Below, in pieces: positions 1-5,955 of a DNA stretch of 7,106 nt. How positions within the stretch are numbered: position 1 is the stretch's first letter; each line of letters opens with the position of its first letter. Source of the DNA: Ardenticatenia bacterium (lineage in GTDB: Bacteria; Chloroflexota; Anaerolineae; Aggregatilineales; Aggregatilineaceae); the NCBI GenBank assembly GCA_026984385.1, contig JALSSH010000586.1, positions 1 through 7,106 of the forward strand. Direction: 5' to 3'. The notes beneath the pieces are model-generated. The model saw only the letters and a list, made by a program, of their open reading frames with translations, was not told the DNA's origin and ran no database searches. Both the position numbers and the translations under genes were made by a program.

Positions 1-1
1 T

Positions 2-196
2 TTTGCGCACAAAGTTTGGAGCGACAAGACGCGCCGCCTCTATTTGCGTTTGCGCACCCGTCCCCGCGCGGGGCAGGCGCTCGGTGTGGCGGGGACGGCG
101 CTCACGTTTCACTTTGTGGCGCTGGGTTGGGTCTGGTTTGCGCTGCCGGAGCTGGACACGGGTTGGCGCGTGTTGTTGCGGCTCTTTGGGGGGTGA
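2..196 (+). CDS. MBOAT family O-acyltransferase, C-terminal fragment (5' end outside window)
   Basis: This is the last 64 codons of a gene that begins upstream of the window; it ends at TGA 194-196. The residues match the end of AlgI/DltB-like membrane-bound O-acyltransferases: a basic stretch (DKTRRLYLRLRTRPRAG) followed by a hydrophobic helix containing LTFHFVALGWVWFALPELD, the counterpart of the family's usual GWVFFRA segment, and a short tail ending RLFGG. Family members sit in the cytoplasmic membrane and pass acyl groups, usually acetyl, across it to extracellular polysaccharide. The catalytic His region lies upstream and is not visible. An SGNH protein gene starts 3 bases after the stop, which is the expected partner arrangement and supports the call. 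The frame was chosen because it alone gives this pattern; the two other open plus frames give Arg/Cys-rich or low-complexity peptides. Confidence 0.72.
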   Translation, partial: FAHKVWSDKTRRLYLRLRTRPRAGQALGVAGTALTFHFVALGWVWFALPELDTGWRVLLRLFGG

Positions 197-199
197 GCG

Positions 200-1345
200 A
201 TGAAAACGTGGCGCTGGCTTTATCACCCCACCCCACCCTTTACCCGAGGTTTTGTGGGGCGTGTGTTGCTCAAAGCCGCCGTGATGGTCTTGGCGGTGAA
301 CGTGCTTTTTGTGGCGGCGAACCCCGTGCCCACGCTGGGACGTTTTTCCGCCTATAACGTACTTTTCCCGGGCCGCGAGCGTTTGCCCTACGGTGAGAAC
401 CCCGCCGCCGCCTACAACCTCAGCCTGTATTCGGTCGAGGCGATGTTTGCCTCACACACGCTCTCCCGTCCCAAGCCTGCCGACGAGTTCCGCGTGCTGG
501 TGCTCGGTGACTCTTCGGTGTGGGGGATTTTGTTGCGCCCCGAAGAAACGCTTGTCGGCCAGCTCAACGCGCAGGGTTTGCGCATGAGCGATGGGCGACG
601 GGTGCGGTTTTACAACCTCGGTTATCCCACGATGTCGCTCCTCAAAGACCTGTTGCTGTTGGACGATGCTATGCGTTATGACCCCGATTTGATCGTCTGG
701 TTGGTGACGCTGGAATCCTTCGAGCAGGGCGGCCAACTGGATAGCGCCATTTTGCAACACAACCCCGAGCGCGTGCGCACCTTGATCGCGCATTACGGCT
801 TGGCGCAAGACCCCGCCGATCCGCGCTTGGTGACGCTTTCCACGTGGGAAAAGACGCTGGTCGGGCGGCGACGTGACCTGGCCGATCTGCTGCGCTTGCA
901 ATATTACGGCGTGCTCTGGGCGGTCACCGGCATTGACCAGGAATACCGCGACGATTACACGCCCCGCGCGGTGGATTTGCCCGCCGACGAGAGCTGGCGC
1001 GGCTTTCGCCCGGGCGCGCTGAGCGCCGACGATCTGGCCTTCGACGTGCTGAGCGCAGGCGTTGCCCGCGCGGGCGATGTGCGGGTGGTGTTGATCAACG
1101 AACCCATGCTGCTCAGCGATGGGGAAAACAGCGACATCCGCTACAACGCCTTCTATCCACGCTGGGCCTATGACGTTTACCGCGAATGGCTGAGCGCGCA
1201 TGCCCAAGCGGAGGGCTGGGCGCTGCTGGACTTTTGGGACGCGCTGCCCGAAGCGGAGTGCTACACAGATAGCGCGGTACACCTGACGCCGAAGTGCTCC
1301 GCCCGCCTCGCTGCCCGTGTGGGGGCGGCGCTCTTTGGAGGATAA
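200..1345 (+). CDS. Membrane-anchored SGNH/GDSL hydrolase-like protein, partner of MBOAT acyltransferase
   Basis: The 381-residue protein has one N-terminal hydrophobic segment (about residues 18-42), suggesting a membrane anchor or uncleaved signal, with the rest outside the cytoplasm. The SGNH signature is visible: block I as VLVLGDSSVWG with nucleophile Ser105 (G103-D104-S105), a block-II-like NLGYPTMS at 139-146, a strand DPDLIVWLVTLESFE at 161-175, and a C-terminal D357-S-A-V-H361 matching the family's DxxH catalytic pair. Such proteins (AlgX/AlgJ, PatB or DltD-like) complete or hydrolyse O-acyl transfer to an envelope polymer together with an MBOAT protein. The gene starts 3 bases after the MBOAT stop, so the two are almost certainly cotranscribed. 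The ATG at 200 is preceded by a GGGGGG run at 188-193 that can serve as ribosome binding site. The polymer and acyl group cannot be read from the sequence. Confidence 0.82.
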   Translation: MKTWRWLYHPTPPFTRGFVGRVLLKAAVMVLAVNVLFVAANPVPTLGRFSAYNVLFPGRERLPYGENPAAAYNLSLYSVEAMFASHTLSRPKPADEFRVLVLGDSSVWGILLRPEETLVGQLNAQGLRMSDGRRVRFYNLGYPTMSLLKDLLLLDDAMRYDPDLIVWLVTLESFEQGGQLDSAILQHNPERVRTLIAHYGLAQDPADPRLVTLSTWEKTLVGRRRDLADLLRLQYYGVLWAVTGIDQEYRDDYTPRAVDLPADESWRGFRPGALSADDLAFDVLSAGVARAGDVRVVLINEPMLLSDGENSDIRYNAFYPRWAYDVYREWLSAHAQAEGWALLDFWDALPEAECYTDSAVHLTPKCSARLAARVGAALFGG

Positions 1346-1364
1346 CAAGCGTGCGGGGAGCGGA

Positions 1365-3431
1365 TCACGGCGTTTCTCGCCACTTATAAAGCGCGAAGTC
1401 CGGCGCGGCCTGGTTAACCCCCCCGCTCCAAATCTGCTCTAGCTGCTCCGTGACGAAAGCGTCCCATTGTGCCCAGTCTGCGGGCGTGTAAAGCGTGTTG
1501 TTGTCGCGCTCGTAGCGGCGTCCGGCCTCGTAGACCAGCAAGTAGTCGTACTCCGCGCGCCAGGCCTCGGCGATAGCCTGCGCGTTTCCCTCCCCGATAG
1601 TGCGCCGTGCGTAGTACCACCCGTCAATCAGCGAGTCCGGCACGCATTCGACCCGCTCGGGGCAATAAAGCGAGCGTGGCTCCCACAAAAAGCGCACCCG
1701 CGCCCCTTGCGGCAAAGTGGCGAGCTGATCCATCGCGCGCATGTGCCAGGGGAGCGCGCTCAGCAGATAGGCGCGGCGGTAGTCGTCCCGACCGGAAAAA
1801 TAGATCGGGGCGCTGCTGTTGTTGAGGATGCGCGCGGCGTTGAGCGCGCTCAGCGCCAGGGAGAAGGCCAGCGCGCCGCGTAACACAAAGTGCAGATCGA
1901 AGGGCTTACGCGGCCAGCGTCGCAGCGCCTCGAACGCCAGAGCCAACGCCAACGCCAGCGGCCCGAAGAGGTAAAAGACCAAGCGCGGCTGTCGGCCCAC
2001 TCCCGAGATCAGCGCCGCGCTGAACATCCACGCGGCGGTCACGGCGGCGGCCACGCTCAGCGCCAGCGCAGCGGTGCGACGTTCCGCTGCGCTCCATAGT
2101 CGCCACACCAGCAGCGCCAGTGGCCCCAGCGCCGCAAAAAGCGGCCCGATGTCCGCGCCGTAAAGCCCTGCGTTTTCCACGCCGAAAACTGTTGCGCTCA
2201 GCGGCAAAAACGGCGCGTGCCAAGCGTTTGAGGTGAAAAGCAGGCCGGAGCCGGGATGCCGATACCAACTTTGGCGCAGCGCGTCCATCTCGGCGGCGGG
2301 CGGGCCGAAGGGATAGAGCGGATTGCCGTAAAGCAGCGCGTTTCGCAGCAACCAGGGCGCGAAGAGCGCGCCCGCCGCCGCCGAGAAGAGCAACCCCGCG
2401 CTTAACATTGCCCGCCAACCGCGCCGCCGCGTCACCCCCAGCGTCACCAGCCCCAACGCCAACGCCAGCCACAGCGCGCTATATTTTGTGCCCAGCGCCA
2501 GCCCTGTGAACACGCCGGCCAGTGCCAGCAGCCGCTTGTCCTCGGTGTGGGCGCTTTGTTCCAACGCGCCCAGCGCCAAAACCCCCGCCGCCAGCGGCAA
2601 CAGGTCCACGTAGGCAAAGGTCATTTCCCACCAGATCGAGGGCGCGCTCAAAAGCAGTGCCGCCGCCAGCCAGCCCACCGCGTGCCCGCCGCGCCGTGCC
2701 GCGTAACCGCCCACCGCCATCAGCGCCAGCGCGCCCACGCCCCAATGCAACACCGCCGCCCCGCTCAATTGGCCGATGAGCGCCAGTTGTGCGCTGTAGA
2801 GCATTTCCAGCAGTTGCGGGAAGCCCAAAAAGTGGTTGTGTGGCACGGCGTAAATGCGTCCGTGCGTCAGATACTTTTGCGGGCCGACCAGGTGATAGGT
2901 CAGCACGTCCCATTTGGTGGGCGGCAACACGGCCAACACCAGCGCCAGCCCCGCCATGCCCAGCGTGTAGGCGGCCAATCCTTGCGCCCAGCGTCCTTGC
3001 ACGCGCGCGTTACGCGCCCAGGTGAAAAATTCACTTGCCCAGCCGCGAAGATCTCGCCGCACCCAAAGCGTCAGCGCGCTCAGCAGCGCTGCCACGCTGA
3101 GCGCGTGCAACCACACCGCGCCCAGCGCCAATATCCCCAGCGCCAGCGCCCCTAACCCAAGCAACGCTTCAGCGGCCAGGCGCTCGGCGATGCTCCAAAA
3201 GCGCGCGTTCACATCTCCGCGACGCAACAAGGCGCGCCCCAGCCCGCCCGCCAGCGCAAAAATCGCCACCGTGCTCGCCACGTCCAACGTTGCACTTCCC
3301 AGCGCGCCTACCAGCCCGAGCGTGATCGGCTTGTGCGCCCAGTAGTAAGCGGCCAACACCAATGTAACCCACAGCAGCGCGCCCAACGCTGCCGCTCCGT
3401 GCGCGCGGTGATCGTGTGTGCTTTTACTCAT
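1365..3431 (-). CDS. Polytopic membrane glycosyltransferase of the ArnT/PMT (GT39/GT83)-like superfamily
   Basis: The protein is 688 residues, extremely Ala/Leu-rich, with roughly ten or more membrane segments followed by a soluble C-terminal domain (about residues 570-688). Family marks include PPTKWDVLTYH at 170-180, whose Asp175 sits where GT-C enzymes carry the first-loop catalytic acid, then FPQLLEMLY (204-212), a LALGTKYSAL helix (311-320) and APWLLRNALLYGNPLYPF (358-375). Such enzymes use polyprenyl-phosphate sugars to glycosylate lipids or proteins on the outer face of the membrane. The frame is open to 3608, but the ATG at 3431 is preferred: it has a GGAG site 6 bases upstream (3438-3441) and the extra 59 residues would be low-quality sequence overlapping the divergent cassette promoter and start. 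It converges on the SGNH gene with a 19-base gap and no visible terminator between them. Acceptor and donor sugar are unknown. Confidence 0.8.
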   Translation of the reverse strand: MSKSTHDHRAHGAAALGALLWVTLVLAAYYWAHKPITLGLVGALGSATLDVASTVAIFALAGGLGRALLRRGDVNARFWSIAERLAAEALLGLGALALGILALGAVWLHALSVAALLSALTLWVRRDLRGWASEFFTWARNARVQGRWAQGLAAYTLGMAGLALVLAVLPPTKWDVLTYHLVGPQKYLTHGRIYAVPHNHFLGFPQLLEMLYSAQLALIGQLSGAAVLHWGVGALALMAVGGYAARRGGHAVGWLAAALLLSAPSIWWEMTFAYVDLLPLAAGVLALGALEQSAHTEDKRLLALAGVFTGLALGTKYSALWLALALGLVTLGVTRRRGWRAMLSAGLLFSAAAGALFAPWLLRNALLYGNPLYPFGPPAAEMDALRQSWYRHPGSGLLFTSNAWHAPFLPLSATVFGVENAGLYGADIGPLFAALGPLALLVWRLWSAAERRTAALALSVAAAVTAAWMFSAALISGVGRQPRLVFYLFGPLALALALAFEALRRWPRKPFDLHFVLRGALAFSLALSALNAARILNNSSAPIYFSGRDDYRRAYLLSALPWHMRAMDQLATLPQGARVRFLWEPRSLYCPERVECVPDSLIDGWYYARRTIGEGNAQAIAEAWRAEYDYLLVYEAGRRYERDNNTLYTPADWAQWDAFVTEQLEQIWSGGVNQAAPDFALYKWRETP

Positions 3432-3472
3432 GTTCCGCTCCGAATGGTGCGCGTGTTTCCGGCGTGTCGGCG

Positions 3473-3515
3473 CTATTTTACGTTGGGCGCGCGGCGTGGG
3501 CGAATGCGCGGCATG
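3473..3515 (+). repeat. Direct repeat, left copy (R1), flanking the DUF6883/DUF4926 cassette
   Basis: This stretch matches 4173-4215 at 39 of 43 positions, with no gap and an offset of exactly 700 bases. The longest uninterrupted identity is the 18 bases at 3482-3499, and the 8 bases CTATTTTA at 3473-3480 are also identical. Differences are at 3481, 3500, 3509 and 3510. Weaker similarity continues through the cassette promoter to about 3525. R1 lies in the divergent region between the glycosyltransferase and the cassette. Confidence 0.9.
3475..3480 (-). promoter_or_regulatory. Possible -10 element for the glycosyltransferase gene
   Basis: The minus strand reads TAAAAT here, 5 of 6 matches to the sigma-70 -10, about 44 bases upstream of the preferred ATG. 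Only a weak -35 (TTCGCC at 3499-3504, 18-base spacer) is present. The element lies inside the left direct repeat and is conserved unchanged in the right copy. Low confidence. Confidence 0.3.
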
Positions 3516-3522
3516 GTATAAT
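3514..3522 (+). promoter_or_regulatory. Extended -10 promoter of the DUF6883/DUF4926 operon
   Basis: The sequence TGGTATAAT is a perfect TATAAT (3517-3522) with the extended TGn motif. No good -35 lies at the normal distance (3494-3499 reads GCGTGG), which is common for extended -10 promoters. Transcription would begin near 3529, leaving a leader of about 24 bases before the GTG at 3553. The element lies at the right edge of direct repeat R1. Confidence 0.7.
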
Positions 3523-3540
3523 GTGGAGCGAGGGGACAAC

Positions 3541-3544
3541 GAGG
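3541..3544 (+). promoter_or_regulatory. Ribosome binding site that fixes the GTG start of the DUF6883-like gene
   Basis: GAGG is placed 8 bases before the GTG at 3553. Together with the promoter at 3514-3522 it argues against the longer open frame beginning at 3418, whose first 45 codons would precede or overlap the promoter. Confidence 0.6.
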
Positions 3545-3552
3545 CAGATACG

Positions 3553-3915
3553 GTGAATAGTGAACCAAACGGGACGCTTCCACAAGTTGGAAATGTTCTG
3601 GTTCCCAAGCCTAAAATCGTGGCCTATCTTTTGAATCCCTTACACCCCAAAGGCGCGAGCAAAGCCAAGTTTTTTGTGGGCGGAGGGTTTTCCCGTGAGC
3701 ATTGGGAAGAGTTGGCGGACGCTCTTCGTTGGCACGCTCGAAATTGTCCCGTTGTTCATGTGGAAAAGACGGAGCACGGCACGTTGTATGTCGTTGAAGG
3801 CGTGTTACATACCCCGAATGGCAGGCGACCTCTTGTGCGCAGTGTATGGCTAAAGGATACAGAAGCCCCGCCCCGTCTGGTTACAGCCTATCCGATTGGA
3901 GGTCACAAACGATGA
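3553..3915 (+). CDS. DUF6883-like protein, first gene of a two-gene cassette (possible toxin)
   Basis: The 120-residue soluble protein has no signal peptide or membrane segment. It shows a pattern I recognise as the DUF6883 family: KIVAYLLNPLHPKGASKAKFF at about 21-41, a GFSREHWEELADAL helix (45-58), a GTLYVVEGVLHTPNGR strand pair (76-91), and a C-terminal VRSVWLKD...PRLVTAYP block (95-114). The RSVW and PRLVTAYP segments resemble the ends of some small ribonuclease-like toxin domains; that is an inference from pattern only. GTG at 3553 is chosen because of the GAGG site and the promoter just upstream. The stop overlaps the next start as ATGA, so translation is coupled. Its G+C (about 53% over 3541-3900 by hand count) is clearly lower than in the flanking genes, suggesting separate ancestry. 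Biochemical function is unknown. Confidence 0.72.
   Translation: MNSEPNGTLPQVGNVLVPKPKIVAYLLNPLHPKGASKAKFFVGGGFSREHWEELADALRWHARNCPVVHVEKTEHGTLYVVEGVLHTPNGRRPLVRSVWLKDTEAPPRLVTAYPIGGHKR
3898..3903 (+). promoter_or_regulatory. Strong ribosome binding site for the DUF4926-like gene
   Basis: GGAGGT lies 8 bases before the ATG at 3912, inside the last codons of the upstream gene. A near-perfect Shine-Dalgarno site plus an ATGA overlap suggests the second product is made efficiently, as expected for an antitoxin or immunity partner. Confidence 0.7.
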
Positions 3916-4148
3916 TCAAAGAACTCGACCAGGTGGCACTTGTCGCGCCGATTCCCGAACATGACCTGGAGCCTGGAGACGTGGGCACTGTGGTTGACAT
4001 CTTCGCCGACGGAAAGGCTTACGCCGTGGAGTTCTTCTCGATCACTGGGGAAACGATTGTCGTGACCACCGTTGAAGCGGATCGCGTGAGGCCCGTTGCG
4101 TCAATGGAACGCCTCCATACCAGGCCCCCGAAAGCACGGACGGCCTAA
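3912..4148 (+). CDS. DUF4926-like small protein, second gene of cassette (possible antitoxin/partner)
   Basis: The 78-residue protein matches the DUF4926 pattern: IKELDQVALVAPIPEHDLEPGDVGTVV in the first 30 residues, then AYAVEFFSITGETIVVTTVEADRVRPV, followed by a short basic tail. Alternating strand-forming stretches and the GDVGTVV turn suggest a compact SH3-like beta barrel. From general knowledge, DUF4926 genes often sit next to DUF6883 or other small genes in bacterial genomes. The start overlaps the upstream stop (ATGA) with a GGAGGT site, so both are made from one mRNA. A role as antitoxin or binding partner is inferred from size, order and coupling only. There is no DNA-binding motif that would suggest autoregulation. 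Confidence 0.75.
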   Translation: MIKELDQVALVAPIPEHDLEPGDVGTVVDIFADGKAYAVEFFSITGETIVVTTVEADRVRPVASMERLHTRPPKARTA

Positions 4149-4172
4149 GCGCTTCTGAGGTTCAGCGTGGGT

Positions 4173-4215
4173 CTATTTTATGTTGGGCGCGCGGCGTGGA
4201 CGAATGCGGCGCATG
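4173..4215 (+). repeat. Direct repeat, right copy (R2), downstream of the cassette
   Basis: This is the partner of 3473-3515 with 39 of 43 identical positions, beginning 24 bases after the DUF4926-like stop. Similarity decays after 4215: the bases aligned to the R1 promoter read GACACGAT instead of GGTATAAT. R2 therefore drives no gene on the plus strand; a terminator follows 30 bases later. The 4149-4296 gap contains R2 and the terminator and nothing else that I can recognise. Confidence 0.9.
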
Positions 4216-4244
4216 ACACGATACGATTGCCCTTTGGGCGCAAA

Positions 4245-4276
4245 AAAAGCGGGCCTGTTTAGGTAGGCCCGCTTTT
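4245..4276. terminator. Bidirectional intrinsic terminator between cassette and beta-propeller gene
   Basis: A perfect 12-bp inverted repeat (AAAAGCGGGCCT at 4245-4256, AGGCCCGCTTTT at 4265-4276) has an 8-base loop. Read on the minus strand, the stem ends in a run of seven T, a classic strong terminator for the 4297-5775 gene, whose stop is 20 bases away. On the plus strand the tract is only TTTT followed by GTGT, so termination of the cassette transcript is possible but weaker. Confidence 0.9.
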
Positions 4277-4296
4277 GTGTAGCTATGCAGGAACGG

Positions 4297-5775
4297 TTAC
4301 CAGACGGCCAACGGGATCATCTGGTTATGTGTGGTGTCGCCTTCTTTGAGGATCGTCATCATGCCCGCATCCACGTCGAACAAGTCCAGACGGAACAGAT
4401 CGTCGCCGATGCTGTTGGGGTTGGCGAACCACTCGGCGGTTGCCACTTTTGACCCGTCGTAGCTGGTAGCTAGGCGGAAGAAACGCCCGCGCTCTACACG
4501 CTGGGCTTGCGTGCCCGGAGTGACTACGTAAAGCGCGCTGGACTCTACGCTGCCGGCGGCAAAGAAGAGGCGGTTGTTGGACGACCAAACATGTTGGAAA
4601 ATGCGCTGTCCTGTGCCCATTTCCTTCACCATCAGCGGCTCACCGCCGGGGGTAGAAAGGTTGAGCAGCCAGAGCGTTTGATCCTGGTTCGGCGTGGTGG
4701 TGACAAAAGCCAACGTGTTGCGGTCTCGGGAAAGCATCAGCAAGCGCCCTTCGCTCAGCCGCTCGCCGAAGCGTTCGGCCAGCACGTGTTGCCCTTCCAG
4801 GATAGGCGTCACTGCTCCGTCCGCAGTCACCCAATAGAGGCTAACCGTGTTACGGGTTAGGCCGCTGGGCACGGTGATCAAAAAGCCCGTGCCGTCGGTG
4901 GTGGGGAAAAGATTGGCGGTGAAGCTGCCCGGGAAGTAACCGCCCCCGGGTTGGCCGGAAGCGATCTCGGTGGCCGCGCCGCCGGACATCGGCACGCTCA
5001 GCAAACGCCATTGGGTGGCGTTAGTTTGCTCGCAGCGTTCGCCTTCTAGCACATAAGCCGTGTCGCCTACACGCGCGACCGAGGCGTCCCGAATGCCGCA
5101 ATCCACTTTGTCCAGGTCTGGGGGACGCACCGGCTCGATCGTAACCAGGGTGCGTTTCCCCGTACCGTCCCACCAGTCAATATCTGCTTCGCTGCCGTAT
5201 CCCTTGCCGTCGGGGAACGTGCGGATCATCAGCGCGCCGTCGTCATAAAGCGCAAAGGCGGTGGTGCGCTCAAAAGTGGCTTGCTTTTCGCCGGTTTCGG
5301 CGTTGTAGAAGACCAAGTTGCCGAACGTGTATTCACGGTCTAGCACGTCGTAAGCGTAATCAATGTAGCCCGCGCGTTTGTGGTCCGGGCTAAACTGGAA
5401 CGAGTTCGGCCCTGCGCAAGCCATGCGCGTGGCGTGCCCCAACAAAACATTGTTGCCGTCGGGACGGTAGAGCGTGATATCGCCATCCTTCGCGCCGGTG
5501 AAGATCACTGCGCCAGAGCCTTCCGCCGCCCAAAAATGTTGCCCGCAACGCTGCGCGCGGCGGTCAAAGACCCCGTTAGGGAAGTCCACGATCACGTTTG
5601 CGCTGCCATCGGAAGATAGCATTTCAAAAACGCCATCGTCGTTGGGTGTCCATTCCCAGACCAGCACGCGCGTGAGGTCATCTTGCGCGCGCGCGGCTTG
5701 GGGCAAACGTCCGCCGACCACCACAACCAGCGTCAGCCCCGCCACCAAGAGCGCAGCTATCGCAAGCTTTTTCAT
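4297..5775 (-). CDS. Secreted beta-propeller-like (TolB/WD40-type) repeat protein, function unknown
   Basis: The 492-residue protein starts with a clear Sec signal peptide (MKKLAIAALLVAGLTLVVVV, then cleavage predicted after ARA at residues 28-30). No lipobox Cys is present, so it should be released rather than lipidated. The mature part repeats blade-like units: a hydrophobic strand, a polar turn and a xLYxxxxDG-type strand. Examples are DITLYRPDG (99-107), NLVFYNAETGE (153-163), VSLYWVTADG (311-320), TLWLLNLSTPGGE (367-379), ALYVVTPG (414-421) and RLDLFDVDAG (462-471), with FQFSPDHKRAGYI (127-139) resembling TolB/WD40-like SPDG segments. Four Cys (77, 120, 226, 248) could form disulfides outside the cell. 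The frame is open to 5883, but ATG 5775 is chosen for its GGGAGG site 5 bases upstream (5781-5786) and because it places the signal peptide at the N-terminus. No catalytic motif was seen. Confidence 0.8.
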   Translation of the reverse strand: MKKLAIAALLVAGLTLVVVVGGRLPQAARAQDDLTRVLVWEWTPNDDGVFEMLSSDGSANVIVDFPNGVFDRRAQRCGQHFWAAEGSGAVIFTGAKDGDITLYRPDGNNVLLGHATRMACAGPNSFQFSPDHKRAGYIDYAYDVLDREYTFGNLVFYNAETGEKQATFERTTAFALYDDGALMIRTFPDGKGYGSEADIDWWDGTGKRTLVTIEPVRPPDLDKVDCGIRDASVARVGDTAYVLEGERCEQTNATQWRLLSVPMSGGAATEIASGQPGGGYFPGSFTANLFPTTDGTGFLITVPSGLTRNTVSLYWVTADGAVTPILEGQHVLAERFGERLSEGRLLMLSRDRNTLAFVTTTPNQDQTLWLLNLSTPGGEPLMVKEMGTGQRIFQHVWSSNNRLFFAAGSVESSALYVVTPGTQAQRVERGRFFRLATSYDGSKVATAEWFANPNSIGDDLFRLDLFDVDAGMMTILKEGDTTHNQMIPLAVW

Positions 5776-5812
5776 AGTATCCTCCCGTCTGCTCATAAAA
5801 CCTGTATGACCC

Positions 5813-5842
5813 ACTTTACTGTTTACCATACGCTTTGCGCAA
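5813..5842 (-). promoter_or_regulatory. Possible promoter of the beta-propeller gene
   Basis: On the minus strand TTGCGC (5837-5842) and TAAAGT (5813-5818) are 18 bases apart, each 4 of 6 matches to sigma-70 elements. The leader would be about 30 bases. This is the best candidate seen in the region but is weak. Confidence 0.3.
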
Positions 5843-5854
5843 CCGAAGAGAAAC

Positions 5855-5868
5855 GGGACTTTTGTCCC
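5855..5868. promoter_or_regulatory. Small palindrome in the divergent promoter region (candidate operator)
   Basis: GGGAC and GTCCC are separated by TTTT, a perfect 5-bp inverted repeat. It sits 8 bases upstream of the -35 of the CBS-ACT gene and just upstream of the weak candidate promoter of the beta-propeller gene, so a bound regulator could affect both. It may equally be a chance hairpin. Confidence 0.3.
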
Positions 5869-5876
5869 AATCTCGT

Positions 5877-5905
5877 TTGACACTCGCCCCCAAGCCGTCT
5901 ACGAT
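5877..5905 (+). promoter_or_regulatory. Sigma-70-type promoter of the CBS-ACT gene
   Basis: A perfect -35 TTGACA (5877-5882) is separated by exactly 17 bases from TACGAT (5900-5905), which keeps four of six -10 positions including the key TA and final AT. Transcription would start near 5912, giving a leader of about 44 bases. The leader contains an imperfect inverted pair, GTAAA (5911-5915) and TTTAC (5922-5926). Confidence 0.7.
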
Positions 5906-5955
5906 CAACGGTAAAGATACTTTTACACCGATAACCATCTTTGGAGAAGCCGACT

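Noticed and set aside
452..1348. 298-residue minus-strand open frame opposite the SGNH gene
   Set aside because: It is antisense to a well-supported gene with catalytic motifs, lacks domain features and is Gln/His/Arg-rich, typical of shadow frames in GC-rich DNA.
1845..3150. Recurrent CAGCGCCAG / AGCGCGCT motifs in the glycosyltransferase gene
   Set aside because: These reflect repeated Ala-Leu-Ser codons in hydrophobic helices with biased GC-rich codon choice, not an interspersed repeat element.
3418..3552. Upstream extension of the DUF6883-like frame to ATG 3418
   Set aside because: The extension spans the glycosyltransferase start, R1 and the extended -10 promoter. The GTG at 3553 has the ribosome binding site and the family-like length.
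3432..3608. N-terminal extension of the glycosyltransferase to 3608
   Set aside because: The 59 extra residues overlap the start of the cassette gene, lack hydrophobic or domain character, and the ATG at 3431 has its own GGAG site.
5685..5694. Alternating GC tract (five GC units), possible Z-DNA
   Set aside because: It simply encodes the Ala-Arg-Ala signal-peptidase site of the beta-propeller protein and is short for a GC-rich genome.
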